This document shows positions 15,949-23,773 of a stretch of 36,660 nt of DNA, piece after piece. Source of the DNA: UBA3263 sp964508865 (GTDB lineage Bacteria; Bacteroidota; Bacteroidia; Bacteroidales; Muribaculaceae). The stretch lies in assembly GCA_964508865.1 (NCBI GenBank), contig CAZDVP010000006.1, positions 1 to 36,660 of the forward strand, read 5' to 3'. Position 1 is the first letter of the stretch; each line of letters begins with the position of its first letter. Made by a program: the position numbers and the translations under genes. A model generated the notes under the pieces. It saw only the letters and a program-made list of their open reading frames with translations. It made no database searches and had not been told where the DNA came from.

Positions 15949-17427
15949 ATGTTTAAACCATTTTTTTGCGGACTGTTTGCGGCCATGGCCCTGACAGTGT
16001 CGGCGCAGGAATCGTTCGGCCTTGTGGAGCAGGTTCCCGCAAATCCCGACAACGAACCCGCTCCGGTTCATCCGATACCTCATCCGCGCCAGGTTAAGTG
16101 GATGGAAACCGAGTTCTACGGCTTTTTCCACTACGGCATGAACACCTTTACCGGAAAAGAGTGGGGCAACGGCGACGAAGCCGAGTCAATCTATGCTCCC
16201 AAAGGCGAGCCCAATCCCCGCCAATGGCTCGAAGCCTGTAAGGCCGCCGGCATGAAGGGCGGCATAGCCGTTGTTAAGCACCACGACGGTTTCTGCCTCT
16301 GGCCCACCGAAACCACCACCCATAACTGCACCAAGGGCTCCGGCCAGTGGGCAGCAACCAACATCCCCGAAAAATTTGCCGAGGCCGCCCGCGACCTTGG
16401 CATGAAATATGGCTTCTACATTTCGCCCTGGGACCGCAACTCGGCCCACTATGGCAAGGACACCTACGTTCGCGAAGTGTTCCTGCGCCAGGCTGCCGAA
16501 CTGGCTCAGTATGGCGAAGACCAGTTTGAAATGTGGTTCGACGGCGCCAACGGCGGCTCCGGCTACTATGGCGGCGAAGGCGGCACGCGCACCATCGACC
16601 AGTCGACCTACTACGACGTTCCTAACCTCCAGGACACCGTTCATAAGGTTTCGCCCGACTGCGTTCTTTGGGGTGTGGGCGACGAAGCCCGCTGGATCGG
16701 CAACGAAGCCGGCTGGGCCGGTGAAACCAACTGGTGTTACGGCACCGGCACCTCCGGCGACCCCAACGACTGGTATTGGAAAGCCGGCGAATCCGACGCC
16801 AAGGCAACCACAGCCGGCTGGTTCTGGCACGAAGGCCAGGGCACTCACAACGCCAACCGCGTCTGGCAGTTCTACATGGAAACAGTTGGCCGCAACGCAA
16901 CCCTGATTCTCAACTATCCGCCTAACCAGTACGGTCTGTTGCCCGACGAGAACGTTAAGGTGCTCAAGGAGTTCGGCGAAATGCTCAAGTCGCGCCTCGG
17001 AACCGACCTCGCTCCCAAGGCAACCGTTACCGCCAGCAACACCCGCGCCGCCGGCGCCAAGCGCACCTACGATGCCTCGAACGTTATCGACGGCGACAAG
17101 GAAACCTACTGGGCCGCTGAAGATGGTGTGACCGAAGCCTCGCTGACCTTTATGTTCCCCGAAACCACCAACGTTCACTACATTGCCCTGCAGGAATTTA
17201 TCCGCCTGGGCCAGCGCGTAAAGGAATTCACCATCGAAACCACTACCGACGGCACCAACTGGAAACCCTTCAGCGGCATGACAACCACAACCATCGGCTA
17301 TAAGCGCATCATTGCCCTTAACGGCTCAACCACCACCCACGGCAACGGCGAAAACCTCAAAGGCATCCGCATTACAATCAACGATGCCAAAGCATGCCCG
17401 ACTCTCCACACAGTTTCATTCTACTAA
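15949..17427 (+). CDS. GH29 alpha-L-fucosidase with C-terminal F5/8 type C domain
   Basis: This 492-residue exported enzyme should remove alpha-linked fucose from host-type glycans. A signal peptide (MFKPFFCGLFAAMALTVSAQ) is followed by the GH29 barrel: WMETEFYGFFHYGMNTF (about 46-62), GGIAVVKHHDGFCLWPT (about 104-120), MKYGFYISPWDRNS, and MWFDGANGG, whose Asp (about 198) is the expected nucleophile. The C-terminal part (about 355-492, TYDASNVIDGDKETYWAAE) is a discoidin-like, CBM32-type module that may bind galactosides. Domain order and length are typical of Bacteroides GH29 enzymes. Unlike its neighbours it lacks the C-terminal tag. It follows the GH20 gene by 42 bases and precedes the GEVED gene by 15 bases, so the three are probably co-transcribed and work on the same substrate. 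Confidence 0.92.
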   Translation: MFKPFFCGLFAAMALTVSAQESFGLVEQVPANPDNEPAPVHPIPHPRQVKWMETEFYGFFHYGMNTFTGKEWGNGDEAESIYAPKGEPNPRQWLEACKAAGMKGGIAVVKHHDGFCLWPTETTTHNCTKGSGQWAATNIPEKFAEAARDLGMKYGFYISPWDRNSAHYGKDTYVREVFLRQAAELAQYGEDQFEMWFDGANGGSGYYGGEGGTRTIDQSTYYDVPNLQDTVHKVSPDCVLWGVGDEARWIGNEAGWAGETNWCYGTGTSGDPNDWYWKAGESDAKATTAGWFWHEGQGTHNANRVWQFYMETVGRNATLILNYPPNQYGLLPDENVKVLKEFGEMLKSRLGTDLAPKATVTASNTRAAGAKRTYDASNVIDGDKETYWAAEDGVTEASLTFMFPETTNVHYIALQEFIRLGQRVKEFTIETTTDGTNWKPFSGMTTTTIGYKRIIALNGSTTTHGNGENLKGIRITINDAKACPTLHTVSFY

Positions 17428-17442
17428 TCAATCGCACCAACT

Positions 17443-19905
17443 ATGAACTCTACTTTCAAAAAGACCCTCATCGCCGCAGCCATCAGTCTGCCGGCTCTCG
17501 GTGCGACGGCCGAAATCAACGTCGATTTCGAAACTCCTCAGTCCTATAAAGCCATTGGCGTTTGGGACGCCTGGGAGCACTCTCCCTTCCGCCTTGGCGA
17601 GCTTCAGGGCAACTATGCCGTAACCGCCAATCCCGACCGCAACCCAAGCGAAGTCACCGGCCAGATTCCCAACGATTCCGAAAAGGTTCTCGGCGCCCAG
17701 CGCTCGCGCTTCGGCTCCAACCGCTTCGGCGTGAAGATTGACCTTCCCGAAACTTTCGAGCTGGTTCCGCAGGTAAAATATGTTCACGTTATGCTCTACA
17801 AAACCGAAACCGCCGGCCGGGTGATGCTCATGGGCCTCGGTTCGCGTCAGGAGCGTAAAGGTCAGGACCCCTACACCCTGCAGTTCTCAACCATGGCCTC
17901 CAACGCCATAGAGCCGGGCAGCTGGTTCGACGCGGTGTTTGCAGTCAAAGGTGCCGGCGGCATCGACATCCGTTCGCTCGTTGTTGTGCCCGACTGCGAG
18001 TCGCCCCACGCCCGCACCTCCGACTTCCTTTTCTACGTCGATAACATTGCCATTAACGATTCGCCCGTTCCCCGCATCAGCAACGAATACTATCCCGTTT
18101 TCGGCTCGAAGTCAATCGAAATGACCCGCACCGACCGCGGCGCCAAGGGCATCTATATGGTTTGCGGCAACGACACCGTGCGTTATGCCTACGACCAGAA
18201 CTCTGCCCAGAAACTCTATGCCGACCTGACTTCGAAGACTTTCTATGCAAAACCGGGCCAGACCGTGACCCCCGGCATCGACTATGCCGCCGATTGGATG
18301 CACGGCTACTGCTATGTTGACTATGGCAACGACGGCAACTTCAATACTTCCAACGAGTTTGTTTCCTATAACTACTATCAGGGCAAGAACTCCAAGGGAG
18401 AAAGTGCTCAACGTCAGCTGGGTAAAAATAAAGCCGGCGTGATGCCGAGCTTCACCGTGCCCGCCGACACGAAGCCGGGAATGTATCGCATCCGCTTCAA
18501 AATCGACTGGGATAGCATTGACCCTGCCGGCAATCCCGGCGATGCCGAAGGCAAGAATATCATTACCGATAACGCCGGCGCCATTTTCGACGCTATGCTC
18601 TGTGTTTATGGTGACAAAGTGACAGTCAATGACTTCCAGCTCAACGGCGAAGTGCTCGCTGCCAACGGCGACAAGCTCAACGCCTATCAGGTGGAGGCCG
18701 ACAAGCCCTTTGCCATCAAGTCCGCTCCCGAAAAGGGATTCCACAACGGCGGCGTTAACCTCAACTTCGGTTTCAACCTCAACGGCGAGCCGACTGACAA
18801 GTATGGCAACCCGCAGTTCGTAACCGTTTTCGTTCCCGCCTCGAGCTTTAGCAACGACGATGTCTACACCATTCCCGCCAATCTGATGCGCGGCGACCTG
18901 CTCATCAACGGCAATATGGTTGAGGACGGCCCCGCCGGTCCCTGTGCCGAAGGCTACTTTCTGAACTTTCCGGAAGATTTGAAAATGACGCGCGACGACC
19001 GCAAGCTCAACTCGCTGTCGCTCGCAACCCCCGAGGGCACAGTGACCATCAATATTCCCGCGGCCGACTCAAAGAGCGTTTATCAGAACATGCTTGCCTA
19101 CGAAGTGCCCGTAATGGCCGGCGAAACCGTGACTCCCTCGGTCAGCTATAACGGCAATGCCATGCACACCTACTGGTATGTTGACCTCAACGAAGACGGC
19201 TCATTTTCAAACGACCTGAACGCCGACGGCACCCCCGCCGGCGAGATGCTCAGCTATTCGCACTATGGCAACAAGAACTCGCTCGGCGGCTCAGTAGAAA
19301 AACCCGGCGGCATCAATCCCACGGTCAATCACCCTTTTGTCATCCCCGCCGGGACTCCCGAGGGTATTTATCGTTGCCGCCTGAAAATTGACTGGAGCAA
19401 CGTTGACCCCGGCGGCAACTATGGCAACGGAAGCAACGACATCGATGCCAACGGCGGCTATGTTGTCGACTTTATGATTCACGTTCATGGCGCCACTGCG
19501 GCTGTGAGCTCCAACTCCAAGCTGACAGTCAACGGCCAGGGTCTGCCCTATGCCGCTCCCCGCAAGCAGAACATAACCGTTGCTTCGACCACCGCCGACG
19601 GCAAGCAGGTTGAAGGAGTGACCGCCCGCTATGGCTATCATCTCGACAGCGAACGCTCAACCCGCTACTCCCATGTTTACTGGCGCGAAACCCGGCTCAC
19701 GGCTAATGCCGACGGCAGTTTCACCGTTCCCGCCGAAATCACCGACCGCCCGGTTCTGCTGATTGCTGAAGAAACCAACGGCCTCACCGACGTTGAAGTG
19801 ACCGCTTCGGAAGCCGACAAGACCTACGACCTGCAGGGTCGTCGCGTCGCCGTCCCCGCCCGCGGCCTCTACATTCAAAAAGGCCGCAAACTCATTGCCC
19901 GATAA
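17443..19905 (+). CDS. Secreted two-GEVED-domain protein of unknown function
   Basis: This 820-residue exported protein starts with MNSTFKKTLIAAAISLPALGATA, a signal peptide. Residues about 25-215 form a beta-rich module ending DFLFYVDNIAIND, like a carbohydrate-binding jelly roll. Two GEVED-like domains follow, at about 220-390 and 530-690, each with an Asp-rich loop resembling a calcium site (VDYGNDGNF at about 290; VDLNEDGSF at about 577), a GMYRIRFKIDW or GIYRCRLKIDW strand, and matching spacing. They look like an internal duplication. The last 28 residues (YDLQGRRV, then GLYIQKGRKLI) are a C-terminal sorting-type tag. No catalytic motif is visible. As the last gene after two glycosidases, it may be a surface glycan-binding or adhesion partner; this is inference. 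Confidence 0.8.
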   Translation: MNSTFKKTLIAAAISLPALGATAEINVDFETPQSYKAIGVWDAWEHSPFRLGELQGNYAVTANPDRNPSEVTGQIPNDSEKVLGAQRSRFGSNRFGVKIDLPETFELVPQVKYVHVMLYKTETAGRVMLMGLGSRQERKGQDPYTLQFSTMASNAIEPGSWFDAVFAVKGAGGIDIRSLVVVPDCESPHARTSDFLFYVDNIAINDSPVPRISNEYYPVFGSKSIEMTRTDRGAKGIYMVCGNDTVRYAYDQNSAQKLYADLTSKTFYAKPGQTVTPGIDYAADWMHGYCYVDYGNDGNFNTSNEFVSYNYYQGKNSKGESAQRQLGKNKAGVMPSFTVPADTKPGMYRIRFKIDWDSIDPAGNPGDAEGKNIITDNAGAIFDAMLCVYGDKVTVNDFQLNGEVLAANGDKLNAYQVEADKPFAIKSAPEKGFHNGGVNLNFGFNLNGEPTDKYGNPQFVTVFVPASSFSNDDVYTIPANLMRGDLLINGNMVEDGPAGPCAEGYFLNFPEDLKMTRDDRKLNSLSLATPEGTVTINIPAADSKSVYQNMLAYEVPVMAGETVTPSVSYNGNAMHTYWYVDLNEDGSFSNDLNADGTPAGEMLSYSHYGNKNSLGGSVEKPGGINPTVNHPFVIPAGTPEGIYRCRLKIDWSNVDPGGNYGNGSNDIDANGGYVVDFMIHVHGATAAVSSNSKLTVNGQGLPYAAPRKQNITVASTTADGKQVEGVTARYGYHLDSERSTRYSHVYWRETRLTANADGSFTVPAEITDRPVLLIAEETNGLTDVEVTASEADKTYDLQGRRVAVPARGLYIQKGRKLIAR

Positions 19906-19929
19906 CTAACTCCCTCTGTTAAATCAAAT

Positions 19930-19962
19930 AAGCAGGCTGCGCTTTCGGGGCGCAGCCTGCTT
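19930..19962. terminator. Strong bidirectional terminator between convergent genes
   Basis: A perfect 13-bp stem, AAGCAGGCTGCGC (19930-19942) with GCGCAGCCTGCTT (19950-19962), encloses the loop TTTCGGG. It lies between the ends of the plus-strand GEVED gene and the minus-strand leucine-rich-repeat gene. The T-rich tail is better on the minus strand (TTATTTGATTT) than on the plus strand. Confidence 0.9.
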
Positions 19963-19991
19963 CGTTATTATAGGGAGTGTGTGTTGGTTGC

Positions 19992-22307
19992 TTAGAGGCG
20001 GACTTTGGTGGTGCGGCTGCCGGCGCGGCGAATGTAGATTTTGCCGGGAGTGGGGTGGGCGACCTTCATGCCCTGCAGGTTGAACCATTCAACCGCGGTT
20101 TCGGTCAGTTCGTCGGTCGGGGTTTCGATGCTGCCATAGGTGCCGTTTTTGATGCTTTCCATCAGAGCGCGCAGTTCCGCAATGGTTTTGGCGAAATCGC
20201 CTGAAATGGCGGAGTAGTCTACCTCCGACAGGGCTATGGCGAGAGCCAAACGGCCATCTTCCGAGTAGATTACAGAGGGCTCTGCGTTGGCATCGCGCAC
20301 GCGCAGTTCGCCCAATGCCCAGTAGGCAACGCCATCGCCTGTGCCCGACAGACGCAGGGCGTTAACATCCTCGTTCAGTTCGACCGGAAGCTCGCCTTTG
20401 TCGTCGTTGAGGCCGTTGGAACTGTTGAATTCAACGTAGTCCGACGAGAAGGTGTTGCCGCCGTCGGTGCTCCAGTGAACGCGGGCGTTTTTCAGCTTAG
20501 AGCCGGTGTAAGGGCGCTGGGCGTAGTCAATAATGATGTTGCGGGCAGTCTGGCCGTCGGCAAAAATCATGTCGAGGTCATGGCGCGGAATGCCGAGCGA
20601 TGTTGACCATGCCGAATGCCAGAAGGTGTTGATATTGTCGTCGAAAAGATTTGCAAACGAGCCTTCTTTCGGTTCGGAATGTTCGGAGCGCAGCTGATCG
20701 GGCGAGTCTACCAGATAGGGATAAATGGCCTCTGTCTGGCACAGGACCGAAGCCTCGTTGACTACGCTGTTGAGTTCCGATTTAAGTTCCAGATTTCGGT
20801 TATAGCGCTCAAAGTCAGCTTTACCACGCAGAATAACGTAGGAGTCATAGCCGGGGCAGAGCGGATGACCCTCAGTGTCAGTGATTGAGCAGGTGCCGTC
20901 GCCGTTGTCGGAAATGGTAAACAGCGCCGGGGTTGCGTCGTAGAATGTATAGAGGCGGCATGGAATCAGTTGGCTGCTTTGTGGTTCCCATTTCGAGTAC
21001 TCACCCCAATAGCAATTCTGGTCGTTGCAACGGATAAAGTACTGACCGGGATTTTCGGTGCTTTCAATGAGTTTGCACGCGGGATAATAAAAGTCAGTTT
21101 CGTCCGTGGCTATAGCAATTGAATTATTCAAAAAGTTCGAATATAGAGCGAGGGGAGTCTGGAAACCGGTGCGAATCCATGAGTTAGTGTTCGCAATGCC
21201 GATTATTATATCATCTAACTTTTTGAGATTCTCGCGCTCTGACCCTGGAATTAGCGGAGTCATCGGCCCGGTGGAAACCAGTTCGGGAATTACGCTAAAC
21301 GGGTATCCGTTTTCTTCTGCCCGCTTGATTTCAGTTTTGCAAGATGAAATAACCGAGTCGTTGGCATAAATAGAGGGGCTCTCCAGACCTGCGGCAACAT
21401 ATTTTCGGCCATAGTCCACAAGGGTATATGCCATAGTGTTGGAGTGGAAACCATCTTTAACAATAGACTTCAGATTAGGAAATGCCTTGGGGTTTGCCGA
21501 AAATACAGATGTTGCTGTATGACCCGGGTTAATGTAGATTTGATCTGAATAGCAAACTGAAGTTAGGTTAAATTGTGCTCTTAACTTATCAAAAATCAGG
21601 GTCGAAGGAATATTCTTTATCTCAACGCGGTATTCATAGTCCGAAGAGTTTTCTTGCAGTGGTGACGTGAATGGGTCATTGCCAATGAATTTCAGATTAT
21701 CAGGTAAGGTAACTTCCTTTAGATTCGTTGCTCTGAAAGCGTGCTCGCCAATTGCAATAAGGCTCTTGGGAAGGGTAACGGAACTAATCGGGAGGTAAGA
21801 AAAAGAATAGCTGCAGATATATTCAACTCCTTCGGGAATGTTAACGGTATGAATATTGTTGTTCTTATAGGGTGTGCCGTAGACTATGGTTTTATCCTTA
21901 GAATAAACGATGTTGTTTTCTAAGGTAAAATATTCGTTGGCGGGATCAATTTCAATTTCTTCAACATAGTTTAGAAAAGGATATAGATTCGGACCCCAGG
22001 CGTTGTTCATGCAGATTTTTTGGATTGTTTTGGGAATATAAGCCTTTTGAAGGTTTTTATAGAACTCGAAACCTCCTTCAACGACAATAACCGTGTAAAC
22101 GTTGCCGTCGGTGTGGGTAAAGGTTTCCGGAACTCTGATTTCCGTAGTTTCAGTGTCATCTTCTTCATACCAATACTTGGTTGAGGGATAGTGGATGCCG
22201 GCCTGAAGTTTATCTTTGTCGATGATAAAATAGCTTGGCGGATTGAGCGCCCAGACTGATGCGGTTGTCAGTGCCGCGAGTGCAAGTGTGAGTAATCTTT
22301 GCTTCAT
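19992..22307 (-). CDS. Secreted BspA-type leucine-rich-repeat protein with discoidin-like C-terminal domain
   Basis: This 771-residue exported protein has the signal peptide MKQRLLTLALAALTTASVWA. Residues about 85-240 carry LRR_5/BspA-type repeats (VNIPEGVEYICSYSFSY, VTLPKSLIAIGEHAFRA, VTLPDNLKFIGNDPF), known in surface proteins that bind host or microbial partners. The middle is unassigned. Residues about 590-690 look like an F5/8 type C (discoidin) fold, with INTFWHSAWS and WALGELRV. The last 30 residues (EWFNLQGMKV, then GKIYIRRAG) are a C-terminal sorting-type tag. I chose the ATG at 22307 because the signal peptide begins there. The 5' half is clearly more AT-rich than the 3' part, suggesting a mosaic gene. 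It has its own promoter box and no operon partner. Confidence 0.85.
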   Translation of the reverse strand: MKQRLLTLALAALTTASVWALNPPSYFIIDKDKLQAGIHYPSTKYWYEEDDTETTEIRVPETFTHTDGNVYTVIVVEGGFEFYKNLQKAYIPKTIQKICMNNAWGPNLYPFLNYVEEIEIDPANEYFTLENNIVYSKDKTIVYGTPYKNNNIHTVNIPEGVEYICSYSFSYLPISSVTLPKSLIAIGEHAFRATNLKEVTLPDNLKFIGNDPFTSPLQENSSDYEYRVEIKNIPSTLIFDKLRAQFNLTSVCYSDQIYINPGHTATSVFSANPKAFPNLKSIVKDGFHSNTMAYTLVDYGRKYVAAGLESPSIYANDSVISSCKTEIKRAEENGYPFSVIPELVSTGPMTPLIPGSERENLKKLDDIIIGIANTNSWIRTGFQTPLALYSNFLNNSIAIATDETDFYYPACKLIESTENPGQYFIRCNDQNCYWGEYSKWEPQSSQLIPCRLYTFYDATPALFTISDNGDGTCSITDTEGHPLCPGYDSYVILRGKADFERYNRNLELKSELNSVVNEASVLCQTEAIYPYLVDSPDQLRSEHSEPKEGSFANLFDDNINTFWHSAWSTSLGIPRHDLDMIFADGQTARNIIIDYAQRPYTGSKLKNARVHWSTDGGNTFSSDYVEFNSSNGLNDDKGELPVELNEDVNALRLSGTGDGVAYWALGELRVRDANAEPSVIYSEDGRLALAIALSEVDYSAISGDFAKTIAELRALMESIKNGTYGSIETPTDELTETAVEWFNLQGMKVAHPTPGKIYIRRAGSRTTKVRL

Positions 22308-22336
22308 GTGGTTGAGTATTAGGGTTAATAATACAG

Positions 22337-22344
22337 CAAAGATA
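22337..22344 (-). promoter_or_regulatory. -7 promoter box of the leucine-rich-repeat gene
   Basis: On the minus strand TATCTTTG matches TAnnTTTG exactly, 29 bases before the ATG at 22307. The -33 position would fall inside the hairpin at 22347-22371 and has no TTTG. Confidence 0.55.
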
Positions 22345-22346
22345 CG

Positions 22347-22371
22347 AAAAAGGGGGCTAATTACCCCCCCC
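22347..22371 (-). terminator. Terminator after the APC transporter gene
   Basis: On the minus strand a G run (22364-22371) pairs with CCCCC (22352-22356) around a 7-base AT loop and is followed by TTTTT. It lies about 40 bases after the transporter stop codon at 22413. The stem is only 5 bp but wholly G-C. The T tract ends two bases before the next promoter box. Confidence 0.65.
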
Positions 22372-22372
22372 A

Positions 22373-22394
22373 TTTGTTAAAGTTTCTTAACAAA
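22373..22394. repeat. Inverted repeat TTTGTTAA/TTAACAAA
   Basis: A perfect 8-bp inverted repeat (22373-22380 and 22387-22394) with a 6-base spacer lies between the transporter stop codon and its terminator. It may stabilise the mRNA 3' end or be a protein-binding site for the divergent spacing here. Its AT-richness makes chance possible. Confidence 0.4.
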
Positions 22395-22412
22395 CAAAAA
22401 TTTGCGTAATTT

Positions 22413-23768
22413 TCAGGAGATGAGGGCGGCGGCGAGGAGCAGGGCGATGGCGGCGGCGAGGCGGGGGGTGAGCATGGGCAAGCCGCGCTCCACTCGGGCG
22501 CGCAGGTGGAAGCCGATTCCAAGCAGATAGAACAAAGCGGTTTGAAGCAGCAGGCTCAAATCGCCGGCGTAGATCATCCAGCAGCAGAAAATGGAGCAGC
22601 CGACTCCGAGCAGGCGCCTGCGGCCGGAGGATATCCGGGCCAGGTAGACGGCCGAAAGCAGATAGCACGGCAGAATCATCATGCCGGTAACGCTGAGGGC
22701 AGTGAGGTAAACATTATCGGCCATGGCCACCAGCGTTAGGAACAGCTGCATGATGATGCTGCTCACCAACAGCCCGAAAGCGGGCATGCCGTGGCGGTTA
22801 AGGCGGCTGAAGCGGCGGGGAAAAATTCCGGCTTTGGCGGCGGCGTAGGGCACTTCGCCGCAAATCAGGGTCCAGGCCAGCCAGCCGCCCAGCAGCGAAA
22901 TGATAACGGAGATGATAACGAAGTAAAAGCCCCAGTCGCCACAAATAGCTTTGAGCACGTAGGCCACCGATGGATTGTTGAGGCCGGCGAGCTGAGCGCG
23001 GGTCATGCATCCGAAGCAGAGTAGCGAAACCAGCACATAGAGCGACCACGCGGCGAAGAAACCGGCAACCGATGCGCGGCCAACGTCGCGAGCACGCGCG
23101 GCGCGCCCCGACATGATTGTTGCGCCCTCGATGCCCACGAAGCACCAGAGAGTAACGAGCATTGTTGCACGCACTTGATCCCACAAGCCGCTGAAGTCAA
23201 CGGCCGCGCTCCAGAGGTCAGCCGAAAAGGTACCGACACTGAAGTTCATGGCCATCAGGGCTATTATCAGCAGAATGGTTGCAACCTTTATGGCGGCAAG
23301 CATGGTGGTTAGCAGTTTGGCGGTGCGCATTCCGTTGACTGCTATGCCATAGATTGCCCAGATCAGCAGAGAACCGAAGCCAACGGTTATCCAGCCGTGG
23401 TTGAGCAGGGGCGGAAAAAATGTTCCGAACGCATCGTTGAGCATAACGGCGTAGGCAACGTTAGCGAACGCAGCGCTGAGCCAATAGCCCCACGCCGACA
23501 GGAAACCGGCCAATGAACCGAAGCCGCGCCGGGCGTAGAGGTAGATTCCGGCGTTGAGCTCGGGGCGGGCATCGGAGAGGGTTTTGAATGTGAAAACGAG
23601 CATCAGCATTCCAACGGCTGTTATTGCCCACGATAGCATCACGGCCCAGGGCCCGGCTGCGTAGGCCATGTTTTGCGGAATGTTGAAAATGCCGGCTCCG
23701 ACGACCATGGCAAACACCAGCGCCGCCAGTCCGATGAAGCCGAGTTTAACTTTAGGAGTATCGTTCAT
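22413..23768 (-). CDS. APC-family amino acid/polyamine antiporter
   Basis: This 451-residue inner-membrane protein has about 12 hydrophobic segments. The opening GFIGLAALVFAMVVGAGIFNIPQNMA contains the APC substrate-binding GAG motif of helix 1. EGATIMSGRAARARDVGRASV (about 220-240) is the conserved helix 6 and loop of the basic amino acid/polyamine antiporter branch (AdiC, PotE, ArcD), and a matching IMLSGR-type loop supports it. Likely substrates are arginine, ornithine or agmatine, but no catabolic arginine gene is adjacent. I chose the ATG at 23768, five bases after the cls stop; the frame stays open further upstream, but that part lies inside cls. It is the last gene of the pyrB-to-APC run. 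Confidence 0.85.
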   Translation of the reverse strand: MNDTPKVKLGFIGLAALVFAMVVGAGIFNIPQNMAYAAGPWAVMLSWAITAVGMLMLVFTFKTLSDARPELNAGIYLYARRGFGSLAGFLSAWGYWLSAAFANVAYAVMLNDAFGTFFPPLLNHGWITVGFGSLLIWAIYGIAVNGMRTAKLLTTMLAAIKVATILLIIALMAMNFSVGTFSADLWSAAVDFSGLWDQVRATMLVTLWCFVGIEGATIMSGRAARARDVGRASVAGFFAAWSLYVLVSLLCFGCMTRAQLAGLNNPSVAYVLKAICGDWGFYFVIISVIISLLGGWLAWTLICGEVPYAAAKAGIFPRRFSRLNRHGMPAFGLLVSSIIMQLFLTLVAMADNVYLTALSVTGMMILPCYLLSAVYLARISSGRRRLLGVGCSIFCCWMIYAGDLSLLLQTALFYLLGIGFHLRARVERGLPMLTPRLAAAIALLLAAALIS

Positions 23769-23773
23769 CAGAA

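Noticed and set aside
13111..19905. Classical polysaccharide utilization locus
   Set aside because: No SusC/SusD pair, hybrid two-component system or ECF sigma/anti-sigma pair is in the window.
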